NCBI GenBank assembly: GCA_029215795.1
Contig: JARDYH010000003.1
Coordinates: forward strand, 262,169,562-262,233,561
DNA length: 64,000 nt
Direction: 5' to 3'
Origin: Anniella stebbinsi
Lineage: Eukaryota > Chordata > Lepidosauria > Squamata > Anniellidae
Part shown: positions 40,548 through 51,045 of the stretch, piece by piece
Position numbering within the stretch: the stretch's first letter is position 1
Layout: each line of letters begins with the position of its first letter
Notes under the pieces: generated by a model
Told to the model about the DNA's origin: nothing
What the model saw: only the letters and a program-made list of their open reading frames with translations
Database searches by the model: none
Translations under genes and position numbers: made by a program

Positions 40548-40985
40548 CGGTTTGGAGGGATCTGTCTGTTTTGTGTGTGTTTTTTACTTTCTCATTTTTC
40601 CAATTTTAAGTTCAATTCCTCTAGAACTTTGAGAATTTCTTCAAATTGTCCTAAACTTTGAGAATTTCTTTTCTGAAGTTTGCATGAAACTTCATAAGCA
40701 TTTTATGCACAATTCTCTTTAAACATGTATTTTTTTCTACGAATATTCACCTAACATAGACACTTTTCACAAGCAATTTTCTTAATATATTGCATTTTTA
40801 ATGTTGTTTCCCCTAATATATGCATTTTGTATGCATTTCTTGATTGGAGAAGCACTTTGCCAAATTCAGAAAAGTGCGAATTTCAAAGGATATCTGAGTT
40901 TTTTGGTTTGCATAGTGGTTGAGAAGTAGAACAATAGGTAAAATCACATTAAAATGGGAATTGAATTAACTTCTCCCATCCCTAA
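40548..40985. mobile_element. AT-rich degenerate element ending CCCATCCCTA
   Basis: Irregular repeats such as aactttgagaatttctt (twice, near 40624 and 40658) and tatgcattttgtatgcattt; ends cttctcccatcccta. Same organisation as 25610-26036. No ORF. Confidence 0.5.
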
Positions 40986-41019
40986 ATTATTAAGCTGGTT
41001 TACAAGATCTTCATACTAT

Positions 41020-41050
<31 letters not shown>
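41020..41050. repeat. (AC)n microsatellite
   Basis: About 15 AC units after catactatgc. Confidence 0.93.
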
Positions 41051-41053
<3 letters not shown>

Positions 41054-41296
41054 ATTCGCCTTAGAGGCCAATTCGGAGCTTCTGAATCAGCCCCTTATTT
41101 GATTTGGGGAGCCTTGGAATGGCCACGGCCCACTTTGGATTCGGTTCCAAATCCAAAGCAGGGCAGCTATTGTGGTTTCCTCAGCTACTTCGGGCTGAGG
41201 TGGCCCAATCCAGTCCCAAGTCAGATTCGGGTCGAGGCAGGTCGAATCAGCCAGCTTCAACTCAGATTCGGGGCAGAGGCGGTGCACACCCCTACT
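41051..41296. mobile_element. Possible hAT-like right part ending GTGCACACCCCTA
   Basis: Repeated ttcgg/gattcggg words (cagattcgggtcgagg, ctcagattcggggcagagg) and an end ggtgcacacccctac. Comparable to the GGATC-rich segment ending at 19830. Confidence 0.45.
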
Positions 41297-42289
41297 TCAT
41301 ACACTACAAGCTTATATTGGTTTTGTCCCATTGTAGTTTGGTGAGTTGCTGAATATTCCCTTTTGGAAATACTGACCCACTGCCACCACCTCTCGCAGAA
41401 CTACAGCTCCCATTGTTCCCTAGGAAGGGGAGATGACCATTGAACCACTTTAAGCCTGTAGGGTTTATTTCCACACAGATACAGTCTTGAGCTGTAGGTT
41501 CAGTGAAGCCCCTCAGCATTTGATCATGCAAATGCTCCAGGATGCTCTCATTTTGCCACTCAGCCTAAATGTTCGGTACCTCCAGCAGTAGCTTTCTTTG
41601 GAGCTCCCTCCCTCTCAGGCCCGGCCAAACCACAGTTGTCCCTTGAGCAAGCCATTGCTTCTGTTCCTACCTCACTTCTTCTCACTGTGCCTGCCCCCTC
41701 CCTGCTCTTGTGTGGTGGCAGCTCCCCGCTCCCCCCCTCCGCCAGCTCCTGGCTCCTCCTCCACCCTCTAACCCATGGCAAGGGTTCCATGCTCTCATGC
41801 AGCAACTCCTCCTCCCTTCATCGGCCAGTTGGAAGACTTCGCCAAACTAACACGAGAGTTCTCGTGATATTTTGGCCGGGTCTCCCAATCAGGAGCCCCC
41901 CATGGCTGGGGCAGAAGGTGAGAGCTCCCAGCCATTGGAGGGAGGAGGAGCCACTGCCACTGGGCAGCCACAAGCCCTTGGCCGGCTGGCAGCCAGGGAG
42001 GGGCGCAGTGGCAGGAGGGAGAGGCCGGCCAAGCAGGGATGGCAGAAAACTTGGTCGCTCTTCCCAGCCCATGCCACCTGATACACCTGCTTCCTCTTGC
42101 TTAATTGTAGGGTGGGCCCTGCTCCCACTAGTGGTGTGGCATGCACACCCTCTGTAACCAGAGGGGAGTGCAAACTTCACATTTTCACTGTGCCTTTGGC
42201 AATTCGATTGAGTAAGTTATTGTTGCTGTTGTTTTGCTCCCTCAGACGCATCCTTTCAATGGCCCTGCTGTTTGCAGAAACTTTCTGCC
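41297..42289. other. Unassigned, GC-rich between 41560 and 42160
   Basis: Open frames on both strands (e.g. 41636-42157) overlap each other and show only compositional bias. No domain, splice-supported exon or repeat family could be named. Confidence 0.3.
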
Positions 42290-42425
42290 TACTTGGTTTT
42301 GTTTTTTGTCTTTTTAGATTTCATTTCACATTAGAACTGTGTTGCTTGTGAAGTGTTTTCCTTTTGTGTTTATTGTAAACCACCTTGAGTGCTGCACTGC
42401 CTGACAGGCATTCTATAAATATACG
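42290..42425 (+). mobile_element. LINE-like 3' tail fragment
   Basis: gtaaaccaccttgagtgctg followed by ggcattctataaatatacgg is the kind of tail ending shared by L2-type LINEs and their SINEs. The upstream part is T-rich. Assignment to L2 is tentative. Confidence 0.45.
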
Positions 42426-42707
42426 GTAAAGAGCATCGCACCTGGCTCCTGTGAAGCAGAGAGTGGGGCAAAGGCAATCTTTTGCCAGCAAAAGCAAAGC
42501 AGCTCCAGGCTAAAAGACATTTGACATTACATGTGTATCATGTCGAAGATCCTTTGCTCTCTTTTCCCCTTTACTCTAGTGTAAGCGCATGCCACCCCAA
42601 TCCAAATTAGGACCACCACATGCAAGTAGTCAGAGTTCAAGCTTCCCACCTAACCACTCCTCATGGGCTACAGAAAGAAAAATCCATTGGTGCCAATGGG
42701 AGCAGTG

Positions 42708-42815
42708 GAGGCTGGTGCCTCCGATGTCAGTGGGGCTGTGAATCTACTCCATGTTTCAGTCAGAACTCTATCCATGGAGCTATCCCAGTGCAAAGCTTCA
42801 ACCCGAACGACAGCC
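42708..42815. mobile_element. CAGTGGAGGCTGGTGG-type MITE, left half
   Basis: cagtggaggctggtgcctcc, gatgtcagtggggctgtgaa, tttcagtcagaactctatcc. The right half is absent. Confidence 0.7.
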
Positions 42816-42904
42816 AACATGTGGATCACAACAGATTACTTGCAAGGAAAATAAAATGAGTGGGTGTGTATGTGTATGAGTAGGTGGTGTGTATGAATGG
42901 ATGC

Positions 42905-43492
42905 ATTGTTTTATTCATTCATTTATTCCAATACTGCCCAATAGCCAAAGCTCTCTGGGCAGTTCACAATAATTAAAACTGTAAGTACAGCATAAAATAT
43001 AATATAAAACCGTGATATAAAACCACAATGCAAAATTACAACCAGAATAAAACTGAGCAACAATGCAGAGGTTTAAAATCCAGATTTATAATGTAGATTT
43101 AAAACAGAATTTAAAGACTTAGGATGGTGAAATGCTAAAATTCTGGGAAAATAAAAAAGGTCTTCATCTGGTGCCGAAAAAAGTACAACGTAGGTACTAC
43201 TACTAATAAATTTAAAATGTTTTTAGTTTTACTGTAGGTTTCATTCTGTTTTAACTTTTGTAAACTTATATTTATATGTTTTAATTTGTACATGTTTTAA
43301 TCTTGTAAACCGCCTTGCGTCTCAGCCCTGGGGAAAAGGTGGGATATAAATGAATACAATAATAGGTACCAGGTGAACCTCCCTAGGGAACTCATTCCAC
43401 AGCTGGGGTGCCACAGCAGAAAAGACCCTCTTCCTGGTGGCCACCTGCCTCACTTCCTTTGGCAGGGGATCACAGAGAAGGATGAGGGTGAA
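42905..43492 (-). mobile_element. L2-type LINE end, interrupted by another LINE tail
   Basis: Tail side at 42910-43190 (tactgcccaatagccaaagc, aaggtcttcatctggtgccg), then an insertion, then 43370-43492 (ccctagggaactcattccac, agctggggtgccacagcaga). Confidence 0.8.
43198..43362 (+). mobile_element. LINE 3' tail inserted in an L2 with 7-bp TSD
   Basis: About 165 bp of T-rich 3' UTR ending aaaccgccttgcgtctcagc and gggatataaatgaatacaat. Flanked by taggtac at 43191-43197 and 43363-43369. Opposite orientation to the host L2. Confidence 0.82.
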
Positions 43493-43626
43493 TTACAGTG
43501 GTAGAGCACAATATTTACAAACAGTTAATTAATCAAAAGTATGCCTTACTGTGTTTAATGGGGCTTTCTCCCAGGTAAATATGGACAGGACTATTGCCTC
43601 TTTTACACAAGGGATTTGTTTGATTG

Positions 43627-43656
43627 TTTTGTTGTTGTTGTTGTTGTTGTTGTTGT
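43627..43656. repeat. (GTT)n microsatellite
   Basis: About 10 GTT units; gives Cys or Gln runs in chance frames. Confidence 0.93.
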
Positions 43657-44568
43657 GTGTTTGTGTTAGGTATGAGAAGTGATTTCCAAAGCATCAGTCT
43701 GGGACCAAAGACTAGGAGCTTCTTCAGCCAAGTGTTTTGTAGCACGCTCATGACTGGTCACTCACAGTTCTTCGTGGGTCATTTTGATGCCACAATGATC
43801 CTCCTGCCCATCTCCCACTCATCTCCCACTCCTTCTGCTGTTCCTTTCGTTATAAAATTATCCTCAGAAAACATGACTCTTCTGAGCTATAGCAAAATTG
43901 GTCGCCGTTTCCTGCCACATGCAGGAGAAGTTTTGCTATAAAACGGCCACTAGATGGCACTGTCCCACTAAACGCAATGGGCCAGATGGTCGCTCCTTGC
44001 TTCCCCTTTCTCCCTTGTGTGATTCTGCTCATCCCTGTGGCAGAAGAGAAGCAGGAAGCAAAAGTGACGGTAAGGAAATGCGATTTTCCCCCATCTGAAA
44101 GAGCCCAAGGGTGAGGGGCCTTTAAACCTTTTCCCTTCCTGTCTTTTAACTGCTTTAAAAAAAAAATCACCTACTTCTAGCTGCTTTTCTGCCCATATGC
44201 AGGGGAAAGATATGAATAGAAGAACAGCAGGGAGTAGAGGATAAAGCCAACTTTTACCACCACCACCCGGTTCCTCTGGTCTTCAAACTCCTAATTGCAG
44301 CCAATTTTCATTTAAAAAAAACAGGGGAAAGACATAAAGCACACTGAGTTTCAAGCTTTAGGGTTGTAAAATCCAAAGAGAACTTACTTATTTTGCCTGC
44401 CATTCTCTGTTTGCCTGTTAAACACACACATATACACACATGCGCACAGGCAATTTAATTTTCTCCTTTGAATATTCCTCTGTTCCTCCAAAGCAAATTG
44501 GCAATTTCTGAGTGGCAGTACTGAGTGCAATGACCGTAACATTAATCCTTGGCTTTTGACCAATCGAA
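43657..44568. other. Unassigned sequence
   Basis: No gene or named repeat. Short CA-rich stretch near 44420-44445. Confidence 0.35.
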
Positions 44569-44890
44569 TTGGTATCCTGGAGTTGGAAGGGACCTTGAAG
44601 GTCATCTATTCCAGCTGCCTGGCAATGTAGGAAATTTGCAGCTAGAGCATCCCTTATAGGTGGGCATCTAACCTCTGCTGAAAACCTCTAAATAGAGTTC
44701 ACCATTTTCCAAGATACTCTGTTCCACTGCCAATATTTAGTTGAAATTCCCTTTCTTGTCATTTGAAGTGGGCCCTATCCTCTACACAACAGATAACAAA
44801 TTTGCTCCATCTTCTATGTGACAATCCTTTAAACATTGGAGATGGCTGTCACATTGCCTCTTAACTGCGTCTTCTCCAAGCAGAACATGC
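44569..44890 (-). mobile_element. CR1/L3-like LINE 3' end
   Basis: On the complement: a coding remnant (cttggagaagacgcagttaa, gaggcaatgtgacagccatc) and a non-coding end with tagatgaccttcaaggtccc and ttccaactccaggataccaa. The terminal-repeat position has decayed. Confidence 0.72.
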
Positions 44891-45678
44891 ACAGCTTTGG
44901 AAACAACCGGAATGCATTGGTGAGTTTGACTGTTCAAGCAAAGATTTATTTGCGGAAGTTAATGCTGTCTCATCTTTCAATTGCAGCCCTGTGGAAAAAT
45001 AATGCAGACAGCTGCTGTCAAACTATTGTATAACTACGTATTATTGCAATGATGATTTTACTGATTTAGTTGCCTTTTTTCCCTCTGGATGATGACGGAA
45101 AGCCTAATTACTAGATTAATACATCTAATTTGAATGGAATGACTAAATTTTATAATCCTCTTTAATATCAATTGAAAGCTTCTTCTTTTTAAAAATAAAT
45201 GGGAAAATACAGTCAAATCTAGACCCCCCATTTTTAGGGGGGGCAGTTTTAAAAGATCTAAAGCCCAAAGTCTGTATGAATTTTCCCCCATACTACCTCT
45301 GGGAGCATCTTTCAAAACCATTTCCTGACTTCCTTTAAGGCGAGAGAACTAGATCTTACTTATGGTTGCTCTCAAAAAGTTTTCATCCTTAAACAGCAGG
45401 GGCAAAAGGTCAATAGTTCTGTTAAAAAAAACATCCAAGCCTGCCTTCAGGTGTTCGTTCATCCGTTTGCCTTTCTAATGAAAAGCTCCTTAAAGTACTC
45501 GAAAAGCTGCTTTTCTCAGGAGGACCACTTCTGATTCACCCTTTCTCTTTATATAAATGCAGAACCCTGAAAAACTGGAGAGTAAAAAAAAAAGCCAAGC
45601 CAAGTGCTTTCTTAATTTTAACCTGTGTATTTACACACACTCACACACACATTAAATATAGCAAATTTCCAAATTTCA
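44891..45678. other. Unassigned sequence
   Basis: AT-rich, no gene or repeat recognised. Ends in a short CA-rich run near 45635-45650. Confidence 0.35.
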
Positions 45679-45990
45679 TAGAACCATAGAATCATAGAAT
45701 AGTAGAGTTGGAAGGGGCCTATAAGGCCATCGAGTCCAACCCCCTGTTCAATGCAGGAATCCACCGTAGAGCATCCCTGAAAGATGGCTCTCCAACTGCC
45801 TCTTGAAGGCCTCTAGTGTGGGAGAGCCCACCACCTCCCTAGGTCATTGGTTCCATTGTTGTACTGCTGTAACAGTCAGGAAGTTTTTCCTGATGTCCAG
45901 CCAGAATCTGGCTTCCTGTAATTTGAGCCCATTATTCCATGTCCTGCACTCTGGGATGATTGAGAAGAGATCCTGGCCCTCCTAAGTGTG
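45679..45990 (-). mobile_element. CR1-type LINE 3' end
   Basis: On the plus strand it begins with the CR1 terminal repeats (ccatagaatcatagaatagt), then gttggaaggggcctataagg, tgggagagcccaccacctcc, catgtcctgcactctgggat. Complement of 7370-7650. A likely continuation of this CR1 follows at about 46099. Confidence 0.85.
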
Positions 45991-46019
45991 ACATAATAGA
46001 TGAGCAAAAAGAGAACAGA

Positions 46020-46098
46020 GGACATAGCAATGTGTGAACAGAGTGCTGGACTAGATGGAGCATTGGTCCAATCCAGCAGGGCTCTTATGTTCTTATAA
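46020..46098 (+). mobile_element. CR1/L3-like LINE tail fragment
   Basis: gtgaacagagtgctggacta, gatggagcattggtccaatc and gggctcttatgttcttataa match the end seen at 3230-3285. It lies in opposite orientation within the CR1 around it. Confidence 0.65.
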
Positions 46099-46473
46099 AC
46101 TTCAGCCATGTCCTCCTCTTTCTCACCCTTCCGCCCCTATAAATTGTAAAGACTCATTCCTCATAGAAGAAGTGTTCCAGCTCTTCTAGGTAAATAGGAA
46201 AAAAAAAGGATTATTCTCAGCATGGTGGCTTCAATTACAAGGGCCATCTCAGCTAAGGGAACTGGAGATTCATTAGCAGTCAGAAAGTCCATTGATCCAA
46301 CTGCATACGTAGCTGCTCCTTATGTACTTTCTTGGGCTTGTTGCTCAATAGCATTTGCTCCCTTCCAACTCTATGTCATTCTCGGATCCTTTGAAATCAT
46401 CCTTCTTTATCCTCTGGGTAGAAGCACTTGCTGGAATGCTAACCAGTGTGGGGCAAGAGGCAAAACAGTAAGA

Positions 46474-46720
46474 CCCTGTTCAGACGACACGCTAAGCCAC
46501 TGTGTTTAAGCACTTTGAGCTCAACATTATGGCTTAGCGTGTCATATGAACCATGACTTAACTTGTTGTGTGAACCATTCCTAACCGTGGTGACTACATA
46601 ACCATGGTTTAAATACCTTCACTAACCATTTGCTGCAAAAGGGCTATTGGCCTAACCATGACTTGCCCTTCAACTAAAGTCATCCTGGCTTGAATGAAGA
46701 GTGAGGTCATTCACACTTAT
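46474..46720. mobile_element. MITE-like element (CCCTGTTCAGACGACACGCTAAGCCA)
   Basis: Starts ccctgttcagacgacacgct; internal inverted blocks include cgctaagcca and tggcttagcgtgtc, and aaccgtggtgac near aaccatggtt. The right end is not clear. Nearby words (accatg.ctta) are repeated. Confidence 0.6.
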
Positions 46721-47539
46721 CCTCCCTCCCCTGAACCTCCTGCTTCTACGAAGCTTATTAGCAGTAAAACTGAACTATAACCTGCCTGCAGTTTGATTTT
46801 CAAGGATGATGCTATGAAGCCATGTTGTAGCTTGGAAGCACCTTCCCAAGCAAGTGCCTCTGCCTTCCATCAAAATCCCACTAATTTTATTTTCATCAAA
46901 AGCATTCATATATTACCTGTCATGGACTGGAAGTGGATCATTATGTATTTATTTACAGTCCACCTGTCTTCCATGAATATTCCATGGGAATGATTGTGGC
47001 CTTCCCAGGCAGTTACTCATCCAGACAGGGATGGGAAGGAGCTGAGGAAGCCCAACTCTCCTCTGGGTGGACCTCTCCCTTCCCAGCCTTCTCCTGCTTG
47101 TATACTTTCTCCATTTTCCCCTCTCAGTGCTGCCCACCAGCATCCAGGTCTAAAAGTAAACTCTTACATACCAAACACACGCACACAAAGTCTCAAGAGA
47201 AATGGATGCAGTTGACTGGTTGGTTGCCGAAATGCAACCAACATAGCAACGATGGAATGGAAAAGTAGCATCATGCACCTGTGCTAGCTCTGTGGCTGAC
47301 CTCCCTTGTTGAGCATGCAGATCTGAATGGGAAATCTGATGCATTTGAGGCTCTATGCAATCTGGATACACGATGTCAAAGATGTCTGGATCATGTGGCC
47401 CCCTAGTACATGAGCAGCTGCTCAGGAGCAGAATTTACTATTCGGATTCTCCACACTCAACACAGGCTGGTGTAGATAATACTGATCAAAATGGACCAAG
47501 ATTCTAACATAGTTTATTTGCTCCATTTCCTTTGTACAC
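46721..47539. other. Unassigned sequence
   Basis: No gene or repeat recognised; frames in this segment overlap on both strands. Confidence 0.35.
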
Positions 47540-47621
47540 CGTGGAGGCTGGAGGCTTCAATTTCGGTGGGGCTGTGAAGGAGCTATCCAAGGTGCTAGAC
47601 CCTATCCCCCAAACCTGGTTC
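47540..47621. mobile_element. CAGTGGAGGCTGG-type MITE, left fragment
   Basis: ccgtggaggctggaggcttc, gtggggctgtgaaggagcta, ccaaggtgctagaccctatc. It is cut off where the L2 begins, so the LINE either inserted here or the segment was rearranged. Confidence 0.65.
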
Positions 47622-47938
47622 AGCCATCAACCTGCAGGAGAGGGAGGCCTGCTGCCAGAGGAGGAGGAGAGGAGTGTGCCTGCCTGCCTGCCTCCTGGCC
47701 TCGCTGCTACCACCACCACCACCAGCCTCCAGAGGATTTCAGCCTGGCAGACTGCCACTCCTTGCAGGACCAGGCTCCCAGGTACTGAGCCAGCTGCTGT
47801 GGACAATTACATCAGTCCCCCTCCCTTCCTGGGAGGGATATTTAAGCTGCTGGCTGAGGGGGCCTGGGAAAGCCATCAACCTGCAGGAGAGGGAGGCCTG
47901 CTGCCAGAGGAGGAGGAGAGGAGTGTGCCTGCCTGCCG
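47622..47938 (+). promoter_or_regulatory. Duplicated 5' module of the L2 LINE (249-bp spacing)
   Basis: A block of about 68 bp (agccatcaacctgcaggaga ... gtgtgcctgcctgcc) occurs at 47622 and at 47871. The intervening unit carries a C-rich stretch (cccctcccttcctgggagg) and an AT-rich ggatatttaag near 47836, some 35 bp upstream of the second copy. This layout resembles promoter-bearing 5' monomers of other LINEs. Promoter activity is an inference. Confidence 0.55.
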
Positions 47939-48006
47939 GCTTTCTGTTTTTGTCTTTGGTTGTTTTTTTGTTTTTTTGTTTTTTCCCCTTTCCCCAGGCT
48001 TGAGCT

Positions 48007-49074
48007 ATGTGCCTGGGAGGGAGGATACAGGGCCAGGTGAGGGGATCTGAGGGGAGCACAATCAGGGTAGTGACGGGTAGAGGGAGATATGGCGTTGTGA
48101 GGAGGACTTGCCAGGTTAGGGAAATAAGGCCCAGACAGTTAATGGCTGTGCCTTGTTCCAGTCCCCCTCACACCCACAGGCTTGTTGGTTGCCTTATCAG
48201 CCAGCCCTCAGGCCTCCGGGTGCTGCTTTTAAATGCCAGATCAGTGCATAATAAGATCTCCCTCATCCACGATTTAATTGTGGATGAGGCAGCCGATCTG
48301 GCATGTATAACCGAGACCTGGGTGGGAGAGCAGGGAGGAGTTAGTCTCTCCCAGTTATGCCCACCGGGGTACTTGGTTCAGCATCAGGGTAGACTTGAGG
48401 GCCGGGGAGGGGGGGTTGCTGTGGTCTATAGGAATTCCATCCCCCTCTGCAGGCTCCCTGTCCATGTGACTACTGGTCTGGAGTGTTTGCACCTTGTGTT
48501 GGGCCAACGGGACAGATTAGGGATTCTGTTGGTGTACCGCCCACCCCGCTGCTCAACAGACTCCCTAGCTGAGCTGACAGAGGTGGTCTCTGGTGTACTG
48601 TTGAGGTCCCCCAGACTCTTGGTTCTGGGGGATGTCAACATTCATGCCGAGGGCACTTTATCTGGGGCAGCTCAGGATTTCATGGTTTCCATGACAACCA
48701 TGGGACTGTCCCAACATACCATCGGCCCAACACATGTAGCAGGGCATACTCTAGACCTGGTTTTTTCAACTGGACATGGAGATGGGGATCTGAAAGTGGG
48801 GAACTTTACATCAACCCCTCTGTCATGGTCAGATCACCACCTGCTGAGGTTTAGACTTACAGTGGCTTTTCCCCTCTGCAAGGGTGGGGGACCCATTAAG
48901 ATGGTCCGCCCCCAGAGGCTAATGGATCCAGATGGTTTCCAGAGGGCTCTGGGGAGTTTTCCGGCTGATAGGGCTGGCTCTCCTGTCGAAACCCTGGTTG
49001 ATCTGTGGAATGCAGAAATGACCCGGGCAGTTGACACGATTGCTCCTGAGCGCCCTCTCCTGTGTAGAGCTTGA
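48007..49074 (+). CDS. L2 LINE ORF2, endonuclease part (ends at premature TGA)
   Basis: The N-terminal 355 residues encode an apurinic/apyrimidinic-like (exonuclease-endonuclease-phosphatase) domain that in LINEs nicks target DNA for target-primed reverse transcription. Visible motifs in order: LNARSV (75-80), ITETW (101-105), YRPP (177-180), LGDVNIH (207-213), PTHVAGHTLDLVF (241-253) and SWSDHHLL (273-280). These correspond to the Asn, catalytic Glu, GD-N-H and SDH signatures, so the active site looks complete. An in-frame TGA at 48001 lies just upstream, making ATG 48007 the first available start. The frame stops at TGA 49072, then TAG 49084, and continues in the same frame into the RT part, so this is the front of one broken ORF. 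Confidence 0.9.
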   Translation: MCLGGRIQGQVRGSEGSTIRVVTGRGRYGVVRRTCQVREIRPRQLMAVPCSSPPHTHRLVGCLISQPSGLRVLLLNARSVHNKISLIHDLIVDEAADLACITETWVGEQGGVSLSQLCPPGYLVQHQGRLEGRGGGVAVVYRNSIPLCRLPVHVTTGLECLHLVLGQRDRLGILLVYRPPRCSTDSLAELTEVVSGVLLRSPRLLVLGDVNIHAEGTLSGAAQDFMVSMTTMGLSQHTIGPTHVAGHTLDLVFSTGHGDGDLKVGNFTSTPLSWSDHHLLRFRLTVAFPLCKGGGPIKMVRPQRLMDPDGFQRALGSFPADRAGSPVETLVDLWNAEMTRAVDTIAPERPLLCRA

Positions 49075-49104
49075 ACACCTCAGTAGTATACCCCAGAGCT
49101 GAGA

Positions 49105-51045
49105 GTGATGAAACAAAACAGGAGACGGCTTGAGGGCAGATGGAGACGAACTCCTGATGGATGCAATCAAACACTGGTAAGTGCTTATGGTCAGCTGTAT
49201 TCAGGGGCAGTGAGGGCAGCAAAAAAACAATACTTTGCTGCCACTATTCAATCATCAACCTGCCACCCAGCGGAGCTTTTCAGAGTTGTCCGAGGGCTTT
49301 TACATGCTGGCCCCAAGGACATGGTAGAACCATCTAAGCCCCGCTGTAATACATTTGCTGGGCACTTCCAGAATAAAATCTCTGGCATCCGTCAGGACTT
49401 AGACTCCAGTGTTATAGCAGATGAATCTAGTGAGGTATCCAGAGCACAGGCTTGTCCTGTTTTCTTGGATGAGTTTCAGTTGGTGCAGCTCGAGGATGTT
49501 GACAAGGTGCTTGGACAGGTTCGTGCAACCACTTCCATATTGGATCCTTGCCCCTCTTGGCTAATAAAAGCTAGCAGGGATGGAACAACTGGCTGGGCCA
49601 GGGAAGTGATTAATGCCTCTTTGCAAGAGGAAGTGGTCCCAGGCCTCCTGAAAGAGGCGGCAGTGAGACCACTCCTAAAGAAATCTTCCCTGGACCCTGA
49701 AAATCTTAATAACTACAGGCCAGTAGCAAATGTTCCATTCCTGGGCAAGGTCCTGGAGCGGGTGGTTGCGAGCCAGCTCCAGGCACTCTTGGATGAGACT
49801 GATTATCTGGATCGATTTCAGTCGGGTTTCAGGCCTGGTTTTGGTACAGAAACAGCCTTGGTTGCCCTGTATGGTGACCTATGTCGGGAGAAAGACAGGG
49901 GGAGTGTGACTCTGTTGATTCTCCTTGATCTCTCAGCAGCTTTCGATACCATCGACCATGGTATCCTTCTGGGACGACTGGCTGAGTTGGGAGTGGGAGG
50001 CACTGCATTGCAGTGGTTCCGCTCCTACTTGGTGGGTCGGCTCCAGAAGGTGGTGCTTGGGGAACATTGCTCGGCCCCGTGGATTCTCCAGTATGGGGTT
50101 CCGCAGGGGTCAGTTTTGTCCCCCATGCTGTTCAATATCTACATGAAACTGTTGAGTGCAGTCATCCGGAGTTTTGGAGTGCGTTGTCATCAGTACGCTG
50201 ATGACACGGAGCTCTATTTCTCCTTTTCATCTTCATCAGGTGAGGCTGTGGATGTGCTGAACCAGTGCCTGGCTGCGACAATGGACTGGATGAGGGCTAA
50301 TAAACTGAAACTCAATCCAGACAAGACTGAGACGCTGTTGGTGGGTGGTTCCGCTGACCGGATGGAGGGTGTTCAACCTGTTCTGGATGGGGTTGCACTC
50401 CCCTTGAAGGAGCGGGTTCATAGCTTGGGGGTTCTCCTAGAACCATCTCTGTCACTTGAGGCGCAGGTGGCCTCAGTGGCACGGAGTGCCTTCTACCAAC
50501 TTCGGTTGGTGGCCCAGCTACGCCCCTATCTGGACAGGGATAACCTGGCTTCAGTTGTCCATGCTCTGGTAACCTCCAAGTTAGATTACTGCAATGCACT
50601 CTACGTGGGGCTGCCTTTGAAGGTGGTTCGGAAGCTGCAGCTTGTGCAAAATGCAGCGGCCAGATTGATAACTGGAACCAGTAGGTTCGAACATATAAGA
50701 CCTACTCTGGCCCGCTTGCATTGGCTGCCTGTATGTTTCCGAGCCCGGTTCAAGGTGCTGGTTTTAACCTATAAAGCCTTACACGGCTTGGGACCACAAT
50801 ACCTGATGGAACGCCTTTCCCGACATGAACCTACCCGAACACTACATTCAACATCTAAGGCCCTCCTCCGAGTGCCTCCTCCGAGGGAAGCTCGGAGGTC
50901 GGCAACAAGAGAGAGGGCCTTCTCTGTGGTGGCTCCCCAATTGTGGAACGATCTCCCCGACGAGGCCCGCCTGGCGCCAACATTGTTATCTTTTCGGCGC
51001 CAGGTCAAGACTTTCCTCTTCTCTCAGGCATTTGGCAATATCTGA
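49105..51045 (+). CDS. L2 LINE ORF2, reverse transcriptase and C-terminal part
   Basis: 646 codons without a stop. The upstream TPELR precedes the apparent start, so this is the continuation of the 48007 frame and the start is not a true one. Motifs: NYRPV (203-207), FQSGFRPG (238-245), palm A LDLSAAFDTIDH with Asp275, GVPQGSVLSP (331-340), YADD (364-367, catalytic Asp366 and Asp367), KLNPDKTE (402-409). The C-terminal region follows the L2 pattern (SKLDYCNALYVGL 491-503, ARLITGTSRFEHIRP from 519, PQLWNDLPDEA from 611, FLFSQAF). All catalytic residues are present. It would copy LINE RNA, and perhaps SINE RNAs with matching tails, at nicked target DNA. Lengths and motifs fit the family, with no frameshift. 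Confidence 0.93.
   Translation: MMKQNRRRLEGRWRRTPDGCNQTLVSAYGQLYSGAVRAAKKQYFAATIQSSTCHPAELFRVVRGLLHAGPKDMVEPSKPRCNTFAGHFQNKISGIRQDLDSSVIADESSEVSRAQACPVFLDEFQLVQLEDVDKVLGQVRATTSILDPCPSWLIKASRDGTTGWAREVINASLQEEVVPGLLKEAAVRPLLKKSSLDPENLNNYRPVANVPFLGKVLERVVASQLQALLDETDYLDRFQSGFRPGFGTETALVALYGDLCREKDRGSVTLLILLDLSAAFDTIDHGILLGRLAELGVGGTALQWFRSYLVGRLQKVVLGEHCSAPWILQYGVPQGSVLSPMLFNIYMKLLSAVIRSFGVRCHQYADDTELYFSFSSSSGEAVDVLNQCLAATMDWMRANKLKLNPDKTETLLVGGSADRMEGVQPVLDGVALPLKERVHSLGVLLEPSLSLEAQVASVARSAFYQLRLVAQLRPYLDRDNLASVVHALVTSKLDYCNALYVGLPLKVVRKLQLVQNAAARLITGTSRFEHIRPTLARLHWLPVCFRARFKVLVLTYKALHGLGPQYLMERLSRHEPTRTLHSTSKALLRVPPPREARRSATRERAFSVVAPQLWNDLPDEARLAPTLLSFRRQVKTFLFSQAFGNI

Noticed and set aside
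41636..42180. Open frames on both strands in a GC-rich stretch, considered as a possible exon
   Set aside because: Frames overlap in opposite directions, no domain or convincing splice structure was seen, and composition explains them.
47674..48059. Cys/Pro-rich frames upstream of the L2 endonuclease, considered as a secreted peptide or ORF1
   Set aside because: They lie in the duplicated L2 5' module; the repetition is at DNA level in all frames. Retained only as a question in the findings.
49818..50003. Minus-strand frames inside the L2 reverse transcriptase region
   Set aside because: Shadows of the RT coding strand, with no independent support.
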